A stretch of DNA of 15,053 nt, from positions 1 through 15,053 of the forward strand of contig CAMZKI010000038.1 of the NCBI GenBank assembly GCA_947311125.1, written 5' to 3'. The position numbers and the translations under genes were made by a program. Shown in pieces: positions 5,968 to 12,453 of the stretch (the first letter of the stretch is position 1; each line of letters begins with the position of its first letter). The DNA comes from an uncultured Chlorobiota bacterium. Its GTDB lineage: Bacteria; Bacteroidota; Bacteroidia; Bacteroidales; JAADGE01. The notes under the pieces are model-generated. The model worked only from the letters and a program-made list of their open reading frames with translations, was not told the origin of the DNA and made no database searches.

Positions 5968-7308
5968 TTATTTCAAATTATGTTTTTTAACAAAATCGTT
6001 TAAAATACCGTCTAAATCAGGTTTTCCTATTTCTTGCAGGTCGTAAAATACGCGTGCGGTCGGTTTGTTAATTTTTACGATACGCGTTAAATCAATAGGT
6101 GTTCCGATAACAACAACATCACAATCGGTATTATTAATTGAGGTTTCCAAATCTTTTAATTGTTCCGGGCTGTATCCCATTGCCGGCATAAGTTCTCCTA
6201 TACCGGGATAGATTTCAAAAGTTTCTTTCAGTTTTCCGGTAACGTAAGGTCTGGGATCAACAAGCTCTGCAGCACCAAATTTCATTGCGGCAACAGTTCC
6301 GGCACCTATTTTCATTTCACCGTGTGTTAATGTCGGTCCGTCTTCTACAACCAAAACACGTTTTCCTTTTATGATTTCATAATTTTCAACTCTTAAAGGA
6401 GATGCACCGTCAATTACCAAAGCATCGGGATTTACTTTTGCAATGCTTTCTCTTACTGCTTGTATGCCTTCCGGAGATGCCGAGTCCATTTTATTGATTA
6501 CTATTGCATCTGCCAATCGCAAATTCACTTCACCGGGATAGTAAGAAAGTTCGTTACCGGGACGATGCGGGTCGGCAACGGTAATTGTTAAATCGGGTTT
6601 ATAAAATGAAAAATCATTATTTCCGCCGTCCCAAAGGATAACATCGCAACCGTTGGGGTCTTCTTCTGCGGCTCTCACAATGGCTTCATAATCTACACCT
6701 GCATAAATAACGTTTCCTCTTACTACGTGCGGTTCGTATTCTTCCATTTCTTCAATGGTGCATTTGTGTTTTTTTAAATCTTCAACAACGGCAAAGCGTT
6801 GAACTTTTTGAGCAACCAAATCGCCGTAAGGCATAGGATGACGAATTGCTATAACTTTTAATCCCATATCCATCAAATATTCTATAACTTTACGTGAAGT
6901 TTGGCTTTTTCCGCATCCTGTTCTTGTTGCAACAACGGCTATTACCGGTTTTTTACTTTTAATCATTGTATCGTTTGGTCCCAACAAATGAAAATTTGCT
7001 CCGGCAGCATTAACTATGGCACTCATTGCCATAACTTTCGAGTATTTAACATCGCTGTATGAAAATACGCAATCGTCAACATTATGCTCTTTGATAAGTT
7101 TAGGAAGGTCTTCTTCGGCATAAATCGGGATACCTTGCGGATATAGTTTTCCGGCAAGCTCGGCAGGATATTTTCTGCCGTCGATATCAGGTATTTGTGC
7201 TGCCGTAAAAGCTACTACGTTATAATCTTCGTTGTCGCGATAGTAGGTATTAAAATTATGAAAATCACGACCTGCAGCTCCGATAATAATTACATTTTTC
7301 TTTGCCAT
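5968..7308 (-). CDS. COG2403-type P-loop protein (cyclic 2,3-diphosphoglycerate synthetase-like)
   Basis: A 446-residue cytoplasmic protein. The N-terminal Rossmann-like segment VIIIGAAGRDFHNF (6-19) is characteristic of COG2403, a family whose archaeal members include cyclic 2,3-diphosphoglycerate synthetase. A second domain holds a P-loop, ATRTGCGKS (127-135, Lys134), then a Walker-B-like ILWDGGNND (224-232), ADPHRPG (245-251) and NKMD (272-275), the guanine-specificity motif of GTPases. Full length is present. Cyclic 2,3-diphosphoglycerate is known as a thermophilic methanogen solute, so that product is unlikely here and the true reaction is unknown. It has its own promoter and terminator and lies directly upstream of the nickel-chaperone genes on the same strand; whether the neighbourhood is functional is unproven. 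Start ATG 7308-7306 fits the family N-terminus. Confidence 0.8.
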   Translation of the reverse strand: MAKKNVIIIGAAGRDFHNFNTYYRDNEDYNVVAFTAAQIPDIDGRKYPAELAGKLYPQGIPIYAEEDLPKLIKEHNVDDCVFSYSDVKYSKVMAMSAIVNAAGANFHLLGPNDTMIKSKKPVIAVVATRTGCGKSQTSRKVIEYLMDMGLKVIAIRHPMPYGDLVAQKVQRFAVVEDLKKHKCTIEEMEEYEPHVVRGNVIYAGVDYEAIVRAAEEDPNGCDVILWDGGNNDFSFYKPDLTITVADPHRPGNELSYYPGEVNLRLADAIVINKMDSASPEGIQAVRESIAKVNPDALVIDGASPLRVENYEIIKGKRVLVVEDGPTLTHGEMKIGAGTVAAMKFGAAELVDPRPYVTGKLKETFEIYPGIGELMPAMGYSPEQLKDLETSINNTDCDVVVIGTPIDLTRIVKINKPTARVFYDLQEIGKPDLDGILNDFVKKHNLK

Positions 7309-7350
7309 TTTCTTTATTTTTAAAAATTAATTAATAGAATCATTTGCTTT

Positions 7351-7382
7351 CAAAAGTAATTTTTTTGATTTGATTTAGCAAG
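7351..7382 (-). promoter_or_regulatory. Putative promoter for the COG2403-type gene
   Basis: On the minus strand CTTG (7382-7379), 20 bases, then TACTTTTG (7358-7351) matches xTTG-N20-TAnnTTTG with an exact -7 element. The predicted start of transcription near 7348 leaves a 40-base AT-rich leader before the ATG. Confidence 0.55.
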
Positions 7383-7402
7383 AAACCTGTTCTTTAACAT
7401 TG

Positions 7403-8170
7403 TCAGAAACCGTATATTGAAAATCCTCCGTCAATGCTTATAACTTGTCCGGTAACATAAGATGATGCAGGCATACACAAAAAAGAAACAACTGATGCAA
7501 CTTCTCCGGTATTGCCTATTCTGCCGGCAGGCGTTCTGGTTAAAACTTCTTTTTTATATTCTTCATTCTTTAAAACTGTCTGGGCCAAAGGTGTGTTAAT
7601 ATACCACGGAGCTGCCGAATTAACTCTGATATTATCTTTTGCCCATTCCGCAGCTAAATTTTTTGTCAGTTGATTTATTGCCGCTTTTGTCATTGCATAA
7701 ATTGCTCCCGTTCTGAGATGTGTTTGTCCTGCAACCGAAGATATAAAAACAATGCTTGCATTTTCGGATTTTTTCAGAAAAGGATAAAGCAGTCGGCTTA
7801 ATTCAAATGCAGCCCGCAAATTAGTGTTCATTATAAAATCATATTCGTCAAAAGAATATTCAGTTGTTTCTTTTCGTATATTTGTTCCTGCGTTATTGAT
7901 AAATATGTCGAGCTTACCGAAATTATTTTTTATAAAATCGGTTATTTTGTGATAATCTTCACGCCGGCTTACGTCAGAATTAATTCCTGAGACTTTAACT
8001 CCTTTTTCCGAATATTTTTGAATAACGGCATCTAAATCTTTTTTATTTCTGGCAACTATCGCTGTTTTCACGCCGGCATTTACAAAATCTTCAAGTATTG
8101 CGGCACCTATTCCTTTTGTGGCACCGGTTATTAAGGCTGTTTTTCCTTTTAAGGAGAATTTTGTGTTCAT
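7403..8170 (-). CDS. Classical SDR-family oxidoreductase (tropinone-reductase-like)
   Basis: A 255-residue short-chain dehydrogenase/reductase, presumably NAD(P)(H)-dependent and cytoplasmic. It shows the cofactor motif TGATKGIG (15-22), the NNAG motif (92-95), and a Ser145-Tyr158-Lys162 catalytic set in SSVAG and YAMTK. A C-terminal GQVISIDGGFS segment is typical of the family. ARN at 40-42 after strand 2 favours NADPH over NADH, as far as a single basic residue can show. Overall resemblance is to tropinone-reductase-like SDRs of unknown substrate. The start ATG at 8170 gives the standard MNTKFSLKGKTALITG opening; a longer frame from a TTG at 8251 would run into the neighbouring promoter and adds unrelated residues. 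It ends in TGA at normal family length. It is divergent from the flavin-reductase-like gene, with 82 bases between the starts. Confidence 0.93.
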   Translation of the reverse strand: MNTKFSLKGKTALITGATKGIGAAILEDFVNAGVKTAIVARNKKDLDAVIQKYSEKGVKVSGINSDVSRREDYHKITDFIKNNFGKLDIFINNAGTNIRKETTEYSFDEYDFIMNTNLRAAFELSRLLYPFLKKSENASIVFISSVAGQTHLRTGAIYAMTKAAINQLTKNLAAEWAKDNIRVNSAAPWYINTPLAQTVLKNEEYKKEVLTRTPAGRIGNTGEVASVVSFLCMPASSYVTGQVISIDGGFSIYGF

Positions 8171-8213
8171 ATCTTTTTTTATTATCGGGAAAAAATAAAT
8201 TGAAATAATGTTA

Positions 8214-8221
8214 TAACTTTG
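8214..8221 (+). promoter_or_regulatory. -7 element for the flavin-reductase-like gene
   Basis: TAACTTTG is an exact match to TAnnTTTG, 31 bases before the ATG at 8253. It is identical to the -7 element before apbE. The -33 region is A-rich with no clear TTG. Confidence 0.45.
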
Positions 8222-8252
8222 TAAATCTAAAAAAATAACTTTTCCGAACAAA

Positions 8253-8837
8253 ATGAAAATACACAGAATAAATAAAATTGAATGGAACCCGGGAAATTTA
8301 CTCTATCCGTTACCTGCCGTAATGGTAAGCTGCGGTTCAAGTCCGGAAGAATACAATATTATTACGATTTCGTGGACGGGAACAATAAATACAAATCCGC
8401 CGATGGTTTATATTTCTGTCAGACCCGAAAGGCATTCTTATGAGATTATTAAAAAAAATAAAGAGTTTGTAATTAATCTCACAACTGAAAAATTGGCTTT
8501 TGCAACAGATTTTAATGGTGTAAAATCAGGAAAAAACATTGATAAATTTAAGGAAAGTATGCTTACTCCGATTCCGGCAAGGAAAATAAATACGGTTTTA
8601 ATAGGGGAATCGCCCGTAAATATAGAGTGTAAAGTAACTCAAATTATACCGCTCGGTTCTCACGATATGTTTATAGCAGAGGTTGTTAATATTGATGTTG
8701 ATGAAAAACTAATTGATACTAAAACAAAGACGTTAAGATTAGACAAAGCTAATTTACTTGCATATTCTCATGGTTTTTATTATATTTTGGGAAAGAGAAA
8801 AGGCAGATTCGGTTGGTCGGTAAAAAAGAAAAAGTAA
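8253..8837 (+). CDS. Flavin-reductase-like FMN-binding split-barrel protein
   Basis: A 194-residue protein of the flavin reductase/DIM6-NTAB type, a small FMN-binding split barrel usually active as a homodimer in the cytoplasm. Visible family segments are YPLPAVMVSCGSSPEEYNIITISWTG (about 18-43), in which the Ser/Thr-rich strand binds FMN phosphate, NPPMVYISVRPERHSYEIIKKNKEFVINL (about 48-76), and a C-terminal strand region. Relatives reduce free flavin or ferric chelates with NAD(P)H, but many are of unknown role, so the substrate is not assigned. The very basic tail (KRKGRFGWSVKKKK) is typical of subfamily members. It is transcribed divergently from an SDR and ends at a strong terminator shared with the convergent aminotransferase. 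Confidence 0.88.
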   Translation: MKIHRINKIEWNPGNLLYPLPAVMVSCGSSPEEYNIITISWTGTINTNPPMVYISVRPERHSYEIIKKNKEFVINLTTEKLAFATDFNGVKSGKNIDKFKESMLTPIPARKINTVLIGESPVNIECKVTQIIPLGSHDMFIAEVVNIDVDEKLIDTKTKTLRLDKANLLAYSHGFYYILGKRKGRFGWSVKKKK

Positions 8838-8866
8838 AAAGCGGCGGAAATAAATACGCCGCTTTT
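8837..8866. terminator. Bidirectional terminator between convergent genes
   Basis: A perfect 10-bp GC-rich stem, AAAAGCGGCG (8837-8846) and CGCCGCTTTT (8857-8866), encloses a 10-base loop. The A and T ends supply U tracts on both strands. It fills the 35-base gap between the flavin-reductase-like and aminotransferase stop codons. Confidence 0.88.
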
Positions 8867-8872
8867 CATTTT

Positions 8873-10192
8873 CTACGAAAAGTTTTCATTAAACATTTTT
8901 AATCTTCGTTCTAATTCGGGGAGCATATCTTTACTTATTTGTGAAACGCAGGCACGCAAACCTTCCGTCCGTTCGCTTCCGGTTGTTTGCAATGCAATTG
9001 CCGAAATTCCGTAATAAAGCAAATTGTGCAGTAATTCGCTTCCGCTCATTCCGGGATACGAAACCGTGAAGTAGAATCCGTCAGCCAGAGGTTCGCCTAA
9101 ATCATTATCATACACTAATTTAAACCCGTTACCGAGAAATATTCTTTTCATCATTTCGGCTCTTTTTCCGTATTCTATAACGTCATCTCTGTAATTATAA
9201 ACACCGTCATTTACAGCTTTCAGTAATGCTGCCAAGCCGTATTGCGGAGTATGAGATACGCCTGCAGACAAAACGTATAACGCATTATAAATCAAAGAGT
9301 GTCCGAACTGATCGGTAGCATAAAATCTTTTCAAATCCGGAAATTTGCTGTTGTAAACTTTTTCTGAAACTATCAGCATCCCTACTCTTTGCCCTGCATA
9401 GCTGAAAGCTTTTGAACTTGATATTAGCATTGTCCAATTATCTGTATATTTTGCTACGGTAGGCTGATAAGGCGGTTCTCCGGGTTTTGAATAATCTTTC
9501 CTGAAATCCATACCGAAATATGCTAAGTCTTCAATAACTATAATATTATGTTTTGTAGCCAGTTCGCCTATTATTTGCAGCTCTTCGTCGGCAAAGCTTA
9601 TCCATGTAGGATTATTAGGATTTGAATATAATATTGAACTTATTTTTTTTTCGGTTATAAGTTCTTCCAATTTTTTTCTTAATTTTTTACCTCTGTAATT
9701 AAAGACATCAAAAGTATCATACTCGTAGCCCAGCACTTTAATTTGAAGTTTTTGAACCGGAAACCCGGGATCTATAAATAAAACTCCTCTCTTGTTTCTG
9801 TCGGTTCGGTTAGCAACCATAAAAAGAGCCGTGCTTCCTTGTGCCGATCCCACGGTTGCAAAGCAATAATCTGGAGAAATATCAATGTCCAAAAAGTTTT
9901 TTACAAATCTTGACATTTCATTCTTTAAAGGTTTTACACCTTCAATAGGAGCATATTTAGATGCATATCCGGCTTTAAAGGCTTTTATTTCAGCCTCAAG
10001 AGCTATTCCCGAAACATCTAAACCAGGCACTCCCATTTCCATTCTCATAAACTTTATACCCGATTCTTTTTCAATCATATTTGCCATTTTTACTATTTCT
10101 CTTATAGATGCTTCACCTATATCTTTAAACGGCATATTTTGCAAAATTTTATCAACTGTTTCTTTTTTAAGAGGAACATTGTTATTTTTCAT
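8873..10192 (-). CDS. Class I/II pyridoxal-phosphate aminotransferase
   Basis: About 439 residues from the ATG at 10192 (MKNNNVPLKKE); an ATG at 10216 would add eight residues (MKFFKIKD) but lies against the U tract of an upstream hairpin, so I prefer 10192. This is a fold-type I PLP enzyme: TVGSAQGS near residue 120 is the phosphate-binding turn, YSNPNNPTW the substrate-binding segment with the conserved Asn, and VIEDLAYFGMDF carries the Asp that contacts the pyridine nitrogen. SSSKAFSYAGQRVG contains the Schiff-base lysine, Lys261 counted from 10192. It acts in the cytoplasm on an amino acid and a 2-oxo acid; substrate specificity cannot be read from motifs. It ends in TAG at a bidirectional terminator. 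Confidence 0.9.
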   Translation of the reverse strand: MKNNNVPLKKETVDKILQNMPFKDIGEASIREIVKMANMIEKESGIKFMRMEMGVPGLDVSGIALEAEIKAFKAGYASKYAPIEGVKPLKNEMSRFVKNFLDIDISPDYCFATVGSAQGSTALFMVANRTDRNKRGVLFIDPGFPVQKLQIKVLGYEYDTFDVFNYRGKKLRKKLEELITEKKISSILYSNPNNPTWISFADEELQIIGELATKHNIIVIEDLAYFGMDFRKDYSKPGEPPYQPTVAKYTDNWTMLISSSKAFSYAGQRVGMLIVSEKVYNSKFPDLKRFYATDQFGHSLIYNALYVLSAGVSHTPQYGLAALLKAVNDGVYNYRDDVIEYGKRAEMMKRIFLGNGFKLVYDNDLGEPLADGFYFTVSYPGMSGSELLHNLLYYGISAIALQTTGSERTEGLRACVSQISKDMLPELERRLKMFNENFS

Positions 10193-10216
10193 ATCTTTTA
10201 TTTTAAAAAATTTCAT

Positions 10217-10246
10217 AAAAAAAGCCGAGAGTTTGTTTTCTCGGCT
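10217..10246 (-). terminator. Terminator-like hairpin just before the aminotransferase start
   Basis: AGCCGAGA (10223-10230) pairs perfectly with TCTCGGCT (10239-10246). On the minus strand the stem is followed by a run of seven U (10223-10217). It lies between the DUF4197 stop (10253) and the aminotransferase ATG (10192), with only about 24 bases after the U tract. It could end the DUF4197 transcript or attenuate read-through. Confidence 0.75.
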
Positions 10247-10252
10247 GATTAA

Positions 10253-11002
10253 CTACAGGTTATTTTTGGCATAGCCAAACACTTTTTTGATAATATCACT
10301 TGTATACTGATAAGGATTTGCTCTTATCTTTTTTTCTTCTTCGGCTACTTTATAAAACAAGCCGTCAAGTGCCCTGCGAGTAACATAATCGCCTAAACTT
10401 GTATTCACTTTCGGCTTTCCTATAAAAGGAGCAACTTTATTATATTGTGTAGTTGTTTGTGTCCAAGCCTGATTTGTCGAAATATCTCCTACCAATTTCT
10501 TATTTAATGAATTATTTATTTTCGGAGCAAATGCTGATTTTAACTGATTATAGGTTTTATTTTTTAAGTAGTTTGTGGCGGCGGTATTACTGCCTTTAAG
10601 AATTGCCATACCGTCCTGAATTGTCATTGATTTTACGGCATTTATGAAAATCGGCTTTGCTTCTATTGCCGCATCTTCTGCCGAGCGATTAATTCTTAAA
10701 ACCAAATCATCCATCATTTTATCTCCCAAGCCCGGAACTTTTCTGATATTTTCTGTAATTACGTTCGCTTCCGGCGGAAGTAAAATTTTAACGGCGGCAT
10801 CTTTAAAATATCCATCAGTTTTATGCAGGATATTCGATGAAGATACTGCACCGGTTGTAAGAGCCTCTTTAAGACCTTGTATGATCTCCGAATTTGTTAA
10901 TGTTGACTGTGTTGATGCTTCGTCAAGAATTTGCTGCAAAACATCACAAGAGCCGAATAAAAAAGTTGCTGATATAAAAAATATTATTGCAATTCGTTTC
11001 AT
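10253..11002 (-). CDS. DUF4197 lipoprotein
   Basis: A 249-residue protein with a signal sequence and lipobox-like FGSC; Cys19 is the likely lipidated residue. The body matches DUF4197: SEIIQGLKEALTTGAVSSSNIL (about 38-59), KILLPPEANVI, GLGDKMMDDLVLRINRSAEDAA, DGMAILKGSNTAATNYLK, and a C-terminal GDYVTRRALDGLFYKVAEEEKKIRANPYQYTSDIIKKVFG. The family is widespread in Gram-negative bacteria, is predicted periplasmic and mostly helical, and has no established function. Length is complete. It ends in TAG and is followed by a terminator-like hairpin, with the aminotransferase next on the same strand. No functional tie between the two is evident. Confidence 0.9.
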   Translation of the reverse strand: MKRIAIIFFISATFLFGSCDVLQQILDEASTQSTLTNSEIIQGLKEALTTGAVSSSNILHKTDGYFKDAAVKILLPPEANVITENIRKVPGLGDKMMDDLVLRINRSAEDAAIEAKPIFINAVKSMTIQDGMAILKGSNTAATNYLKNKTYNQLKSAFAPKINNSLNKKLVGDISTNQAWTQTTTQYNKVAPFIGKPKVNTSLGDYVTRRALDGLFYKVAEEEKKIRANPYQYTSDIIKKVFGYAKNNL

Positions 11003-11033
11003 ATTATTATTTTTATGTTTTTAATTCAGTAAA

Positions 11034-11065
11034 ATTGCAAATTAAATTATAAAAATCAAAATTTG
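11034..11065 (+). promoter_or_regulatory. Possible promoter for the M43-like protease gene
   Basis: ATTG (11034-11037), 20 bases, then AAAATTTG (11058-11065) fits xTTG-N20-TAnnTTTG with the first T of the -7 element changed to A. The predicted transcript start near 11068 leaves a 26-base leader. The region is AT-rich, so this is tentative. Confidence 0.35.
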
Positions 11066-11093
11066 TTTTCGGTTTATAAAACATACTTTTCAT

Positions 11094-12407
11094 ATGCTGC
11101 GACATCCGTACATTCTTCTTTTTGTAATGCTTTTTTATTTTTCTTCCGGCAAAGCTCAATTCTTCACAAATGAAGACTGCGGATATACCGGAGCCTGTAA
11201 TCTAAGTAATTACAATAACTTCAACAAATACCTGCAAGATTTTAACCGACAAAAAAAAGCAGAATACATAATTCCCGTAAAATTCTGGGTAATAAGAAAT
11301 AATAACGGAAAAAGTAAAACTGATGCATATTATCTCAAAAAACAAATTCAATATCTTAATTATTATTACTCAATAACCAATACAGGTATAAGTTTTTCCT
11401 TAAGACCTGATTATGAATTTATTGACAAAAGTAAGTTTCTTAATTTAAAATATTTTCTGCAGTCTCCGTTCATAATTTTAAATAAAAAATCAAAATGCTG
11501 TATAAACGTTGTCATAGTTAATAAATTAATAAAGAACAAGTTTCTGAAATCAAGAAAAAAAAAATATGCAGGAACTTTTAACCCTTTTTCAAAGGTTATT
11601 ATTATATCAAGAGGAAGCTCTACCTCTACGTTATCGCACGAAACAGGACATTTTCTCGGTTTAAAACATCCCCACAGAGGATGGAAGCGCAAGTGGTTTC
11701 AAGAACCTGTCAGCAGAACAAAAAAAATGTTTCTAAGCAAAAAACTTATGTGCGAAAAGAAAGGAGATAAACTTTGTGATACGCCTGCCGAACCTAATCT
11801 CACTAATTATACAGACTCAAAATGCAATTATACGGGATGGAACGTTAAAGACAGATACGGTGAGATATATAAACCTGATACACATAATATAATGTCATAC
11901 ACAAACAACAGAGAATGCAGAAATAAATTCACGCCGGAACAAATTGCTCTTATGCACTATACTTTATCTGAAAATAAATACGAAAAAATTTGGAGAACGG
12001 ATTTACCCGAAAATAGAAAATATTTACCTGATGCTTTTGAACCTGATAACTGCAAAAAAAATGCCTCTGAAATTTCGTTAAATACTCCTCAAATTCATTC
12101 ATTCAATAAATTCTGTGCAAGTAAAAAAAAGAACATTGCAGATACGGTTGATTGGATGTATTTTAATATTAAAACAATTGAACCTCAAAGTTTAAAATTA
12201 TCTCTTACCGGTATTAATTGCAATTTTTCAGAAATTCACATAAGTGTTTATGATAATTATGACAGGTTAATTCTTGAAAAGAATATGAAAAAACCGCAAG
12301 ATATAATATTAAAAGATTTATTACAGGGAACTTATTTTATAAAAATTAAAAATATGACTTCCGAAAAAATTTGTTATAAACTAATGTTGCATATGAATAA
12401 AAAATAA
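11094..12407 (+). CDS. Secreted M43-like zinc metalloprotease with PPC-like C-terminal domain
   Basis: A 437-residue exported protein: hydrophobic signal peptide at residues 7-19, cleavage near KA-Q at 21. The zinc site HETGHFLGLKH (182-192) is a metzincin HExxHxxGxxH motif with His182, His186, His192 and catalytic Glu183. NIMSYTNN supplies the Met-turn at Met267. Between them, GDKLCDTPAEPN is the insertion typical of pappalysin-type M43 peptidases, with cysteines likely forming disulphides. From about residue 313 (DAFEPDNCKKNASEI) the sequence follows the pre-peptidase C-terminal (PPC) pattern, including HSF, DTVDWMYFNI and a final GTYFIKIKN. PPC domains are beta-sandwiches in secreted proteins, sometimes removed on maturation. 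The substrate is unknown. No type IX secretion C-terminal domain is obvious. A surface protein gene follows 46 bases downstream. Confidence 0.87.
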   Translation: MLRHPYILLFVMLFYFSSGKAQFFTNEDCGYTGACNLSNYNNFNKYLQDFNRQKKAEYIIPVKFWVIRNNNGKSKTDAYYLKKQIQYLNYYYSITNTGISFSLRPDYEFIDKSKFLNLKYFLQSPFIILNKKSKCCINVVIVNKLIKNKFLKSRKKKYAGTFNPFSKVIIISRGSSTSTLSHETGHFLGLKHPHRGWKRKWFQEPVSRTKKMFLSKKLMCEKKGDKLCDTPAEPNLTNYTDSKCNYTGWNVKDRYGEIYKPDTHNIMSYTNNRECRNKFTPEQIALMHYTLSENKYEKIWRTDLPENRKYLPDAFEPDNCKKNASEISLNTPQIHSFNKFCASKKKNIADTVDWMYFNIKTIEPQSLKLSLTGINCNFSEIHISVYDNYDRLILEKNMKKPQDIILKDLLQGTYFIKIKNMTSEKICYKLMLHMNKK

Positions 12408-12417
12408 ATTACATTTG
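12386..12417 (+). promoter_or_regulatory. Putative promoter for the repeat surface protein
   Basis: GTTG (12386-12389), 20 bases, then TACATTTG (12410-12417) matches xTTG-N20-TAnnTTTG with an exact -7 element. The upstream half lies inside the end of the protease gene. The predicted transcript start near 12420 gives a leader of about 34 bases. Confidence 0.5.
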
Positions 12418-12453
12418 CTTTTTACCTTACTGATGAAATAAATAGTTTTCATT

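Noticed and set aside
8171..8251. SDR extended to a TTG at 8251
   Set aside because: The extra residues are unlike the family, and the standard MNTKFSLKGKTALITG start is at 8170.
11084..11091. TACTTTTC as the -7 element of the protease gene
   Set aside because: It lies two bases before the ATG, leaving no leader; the motif at 11058-11065 with correct -33 spacing is preferred.
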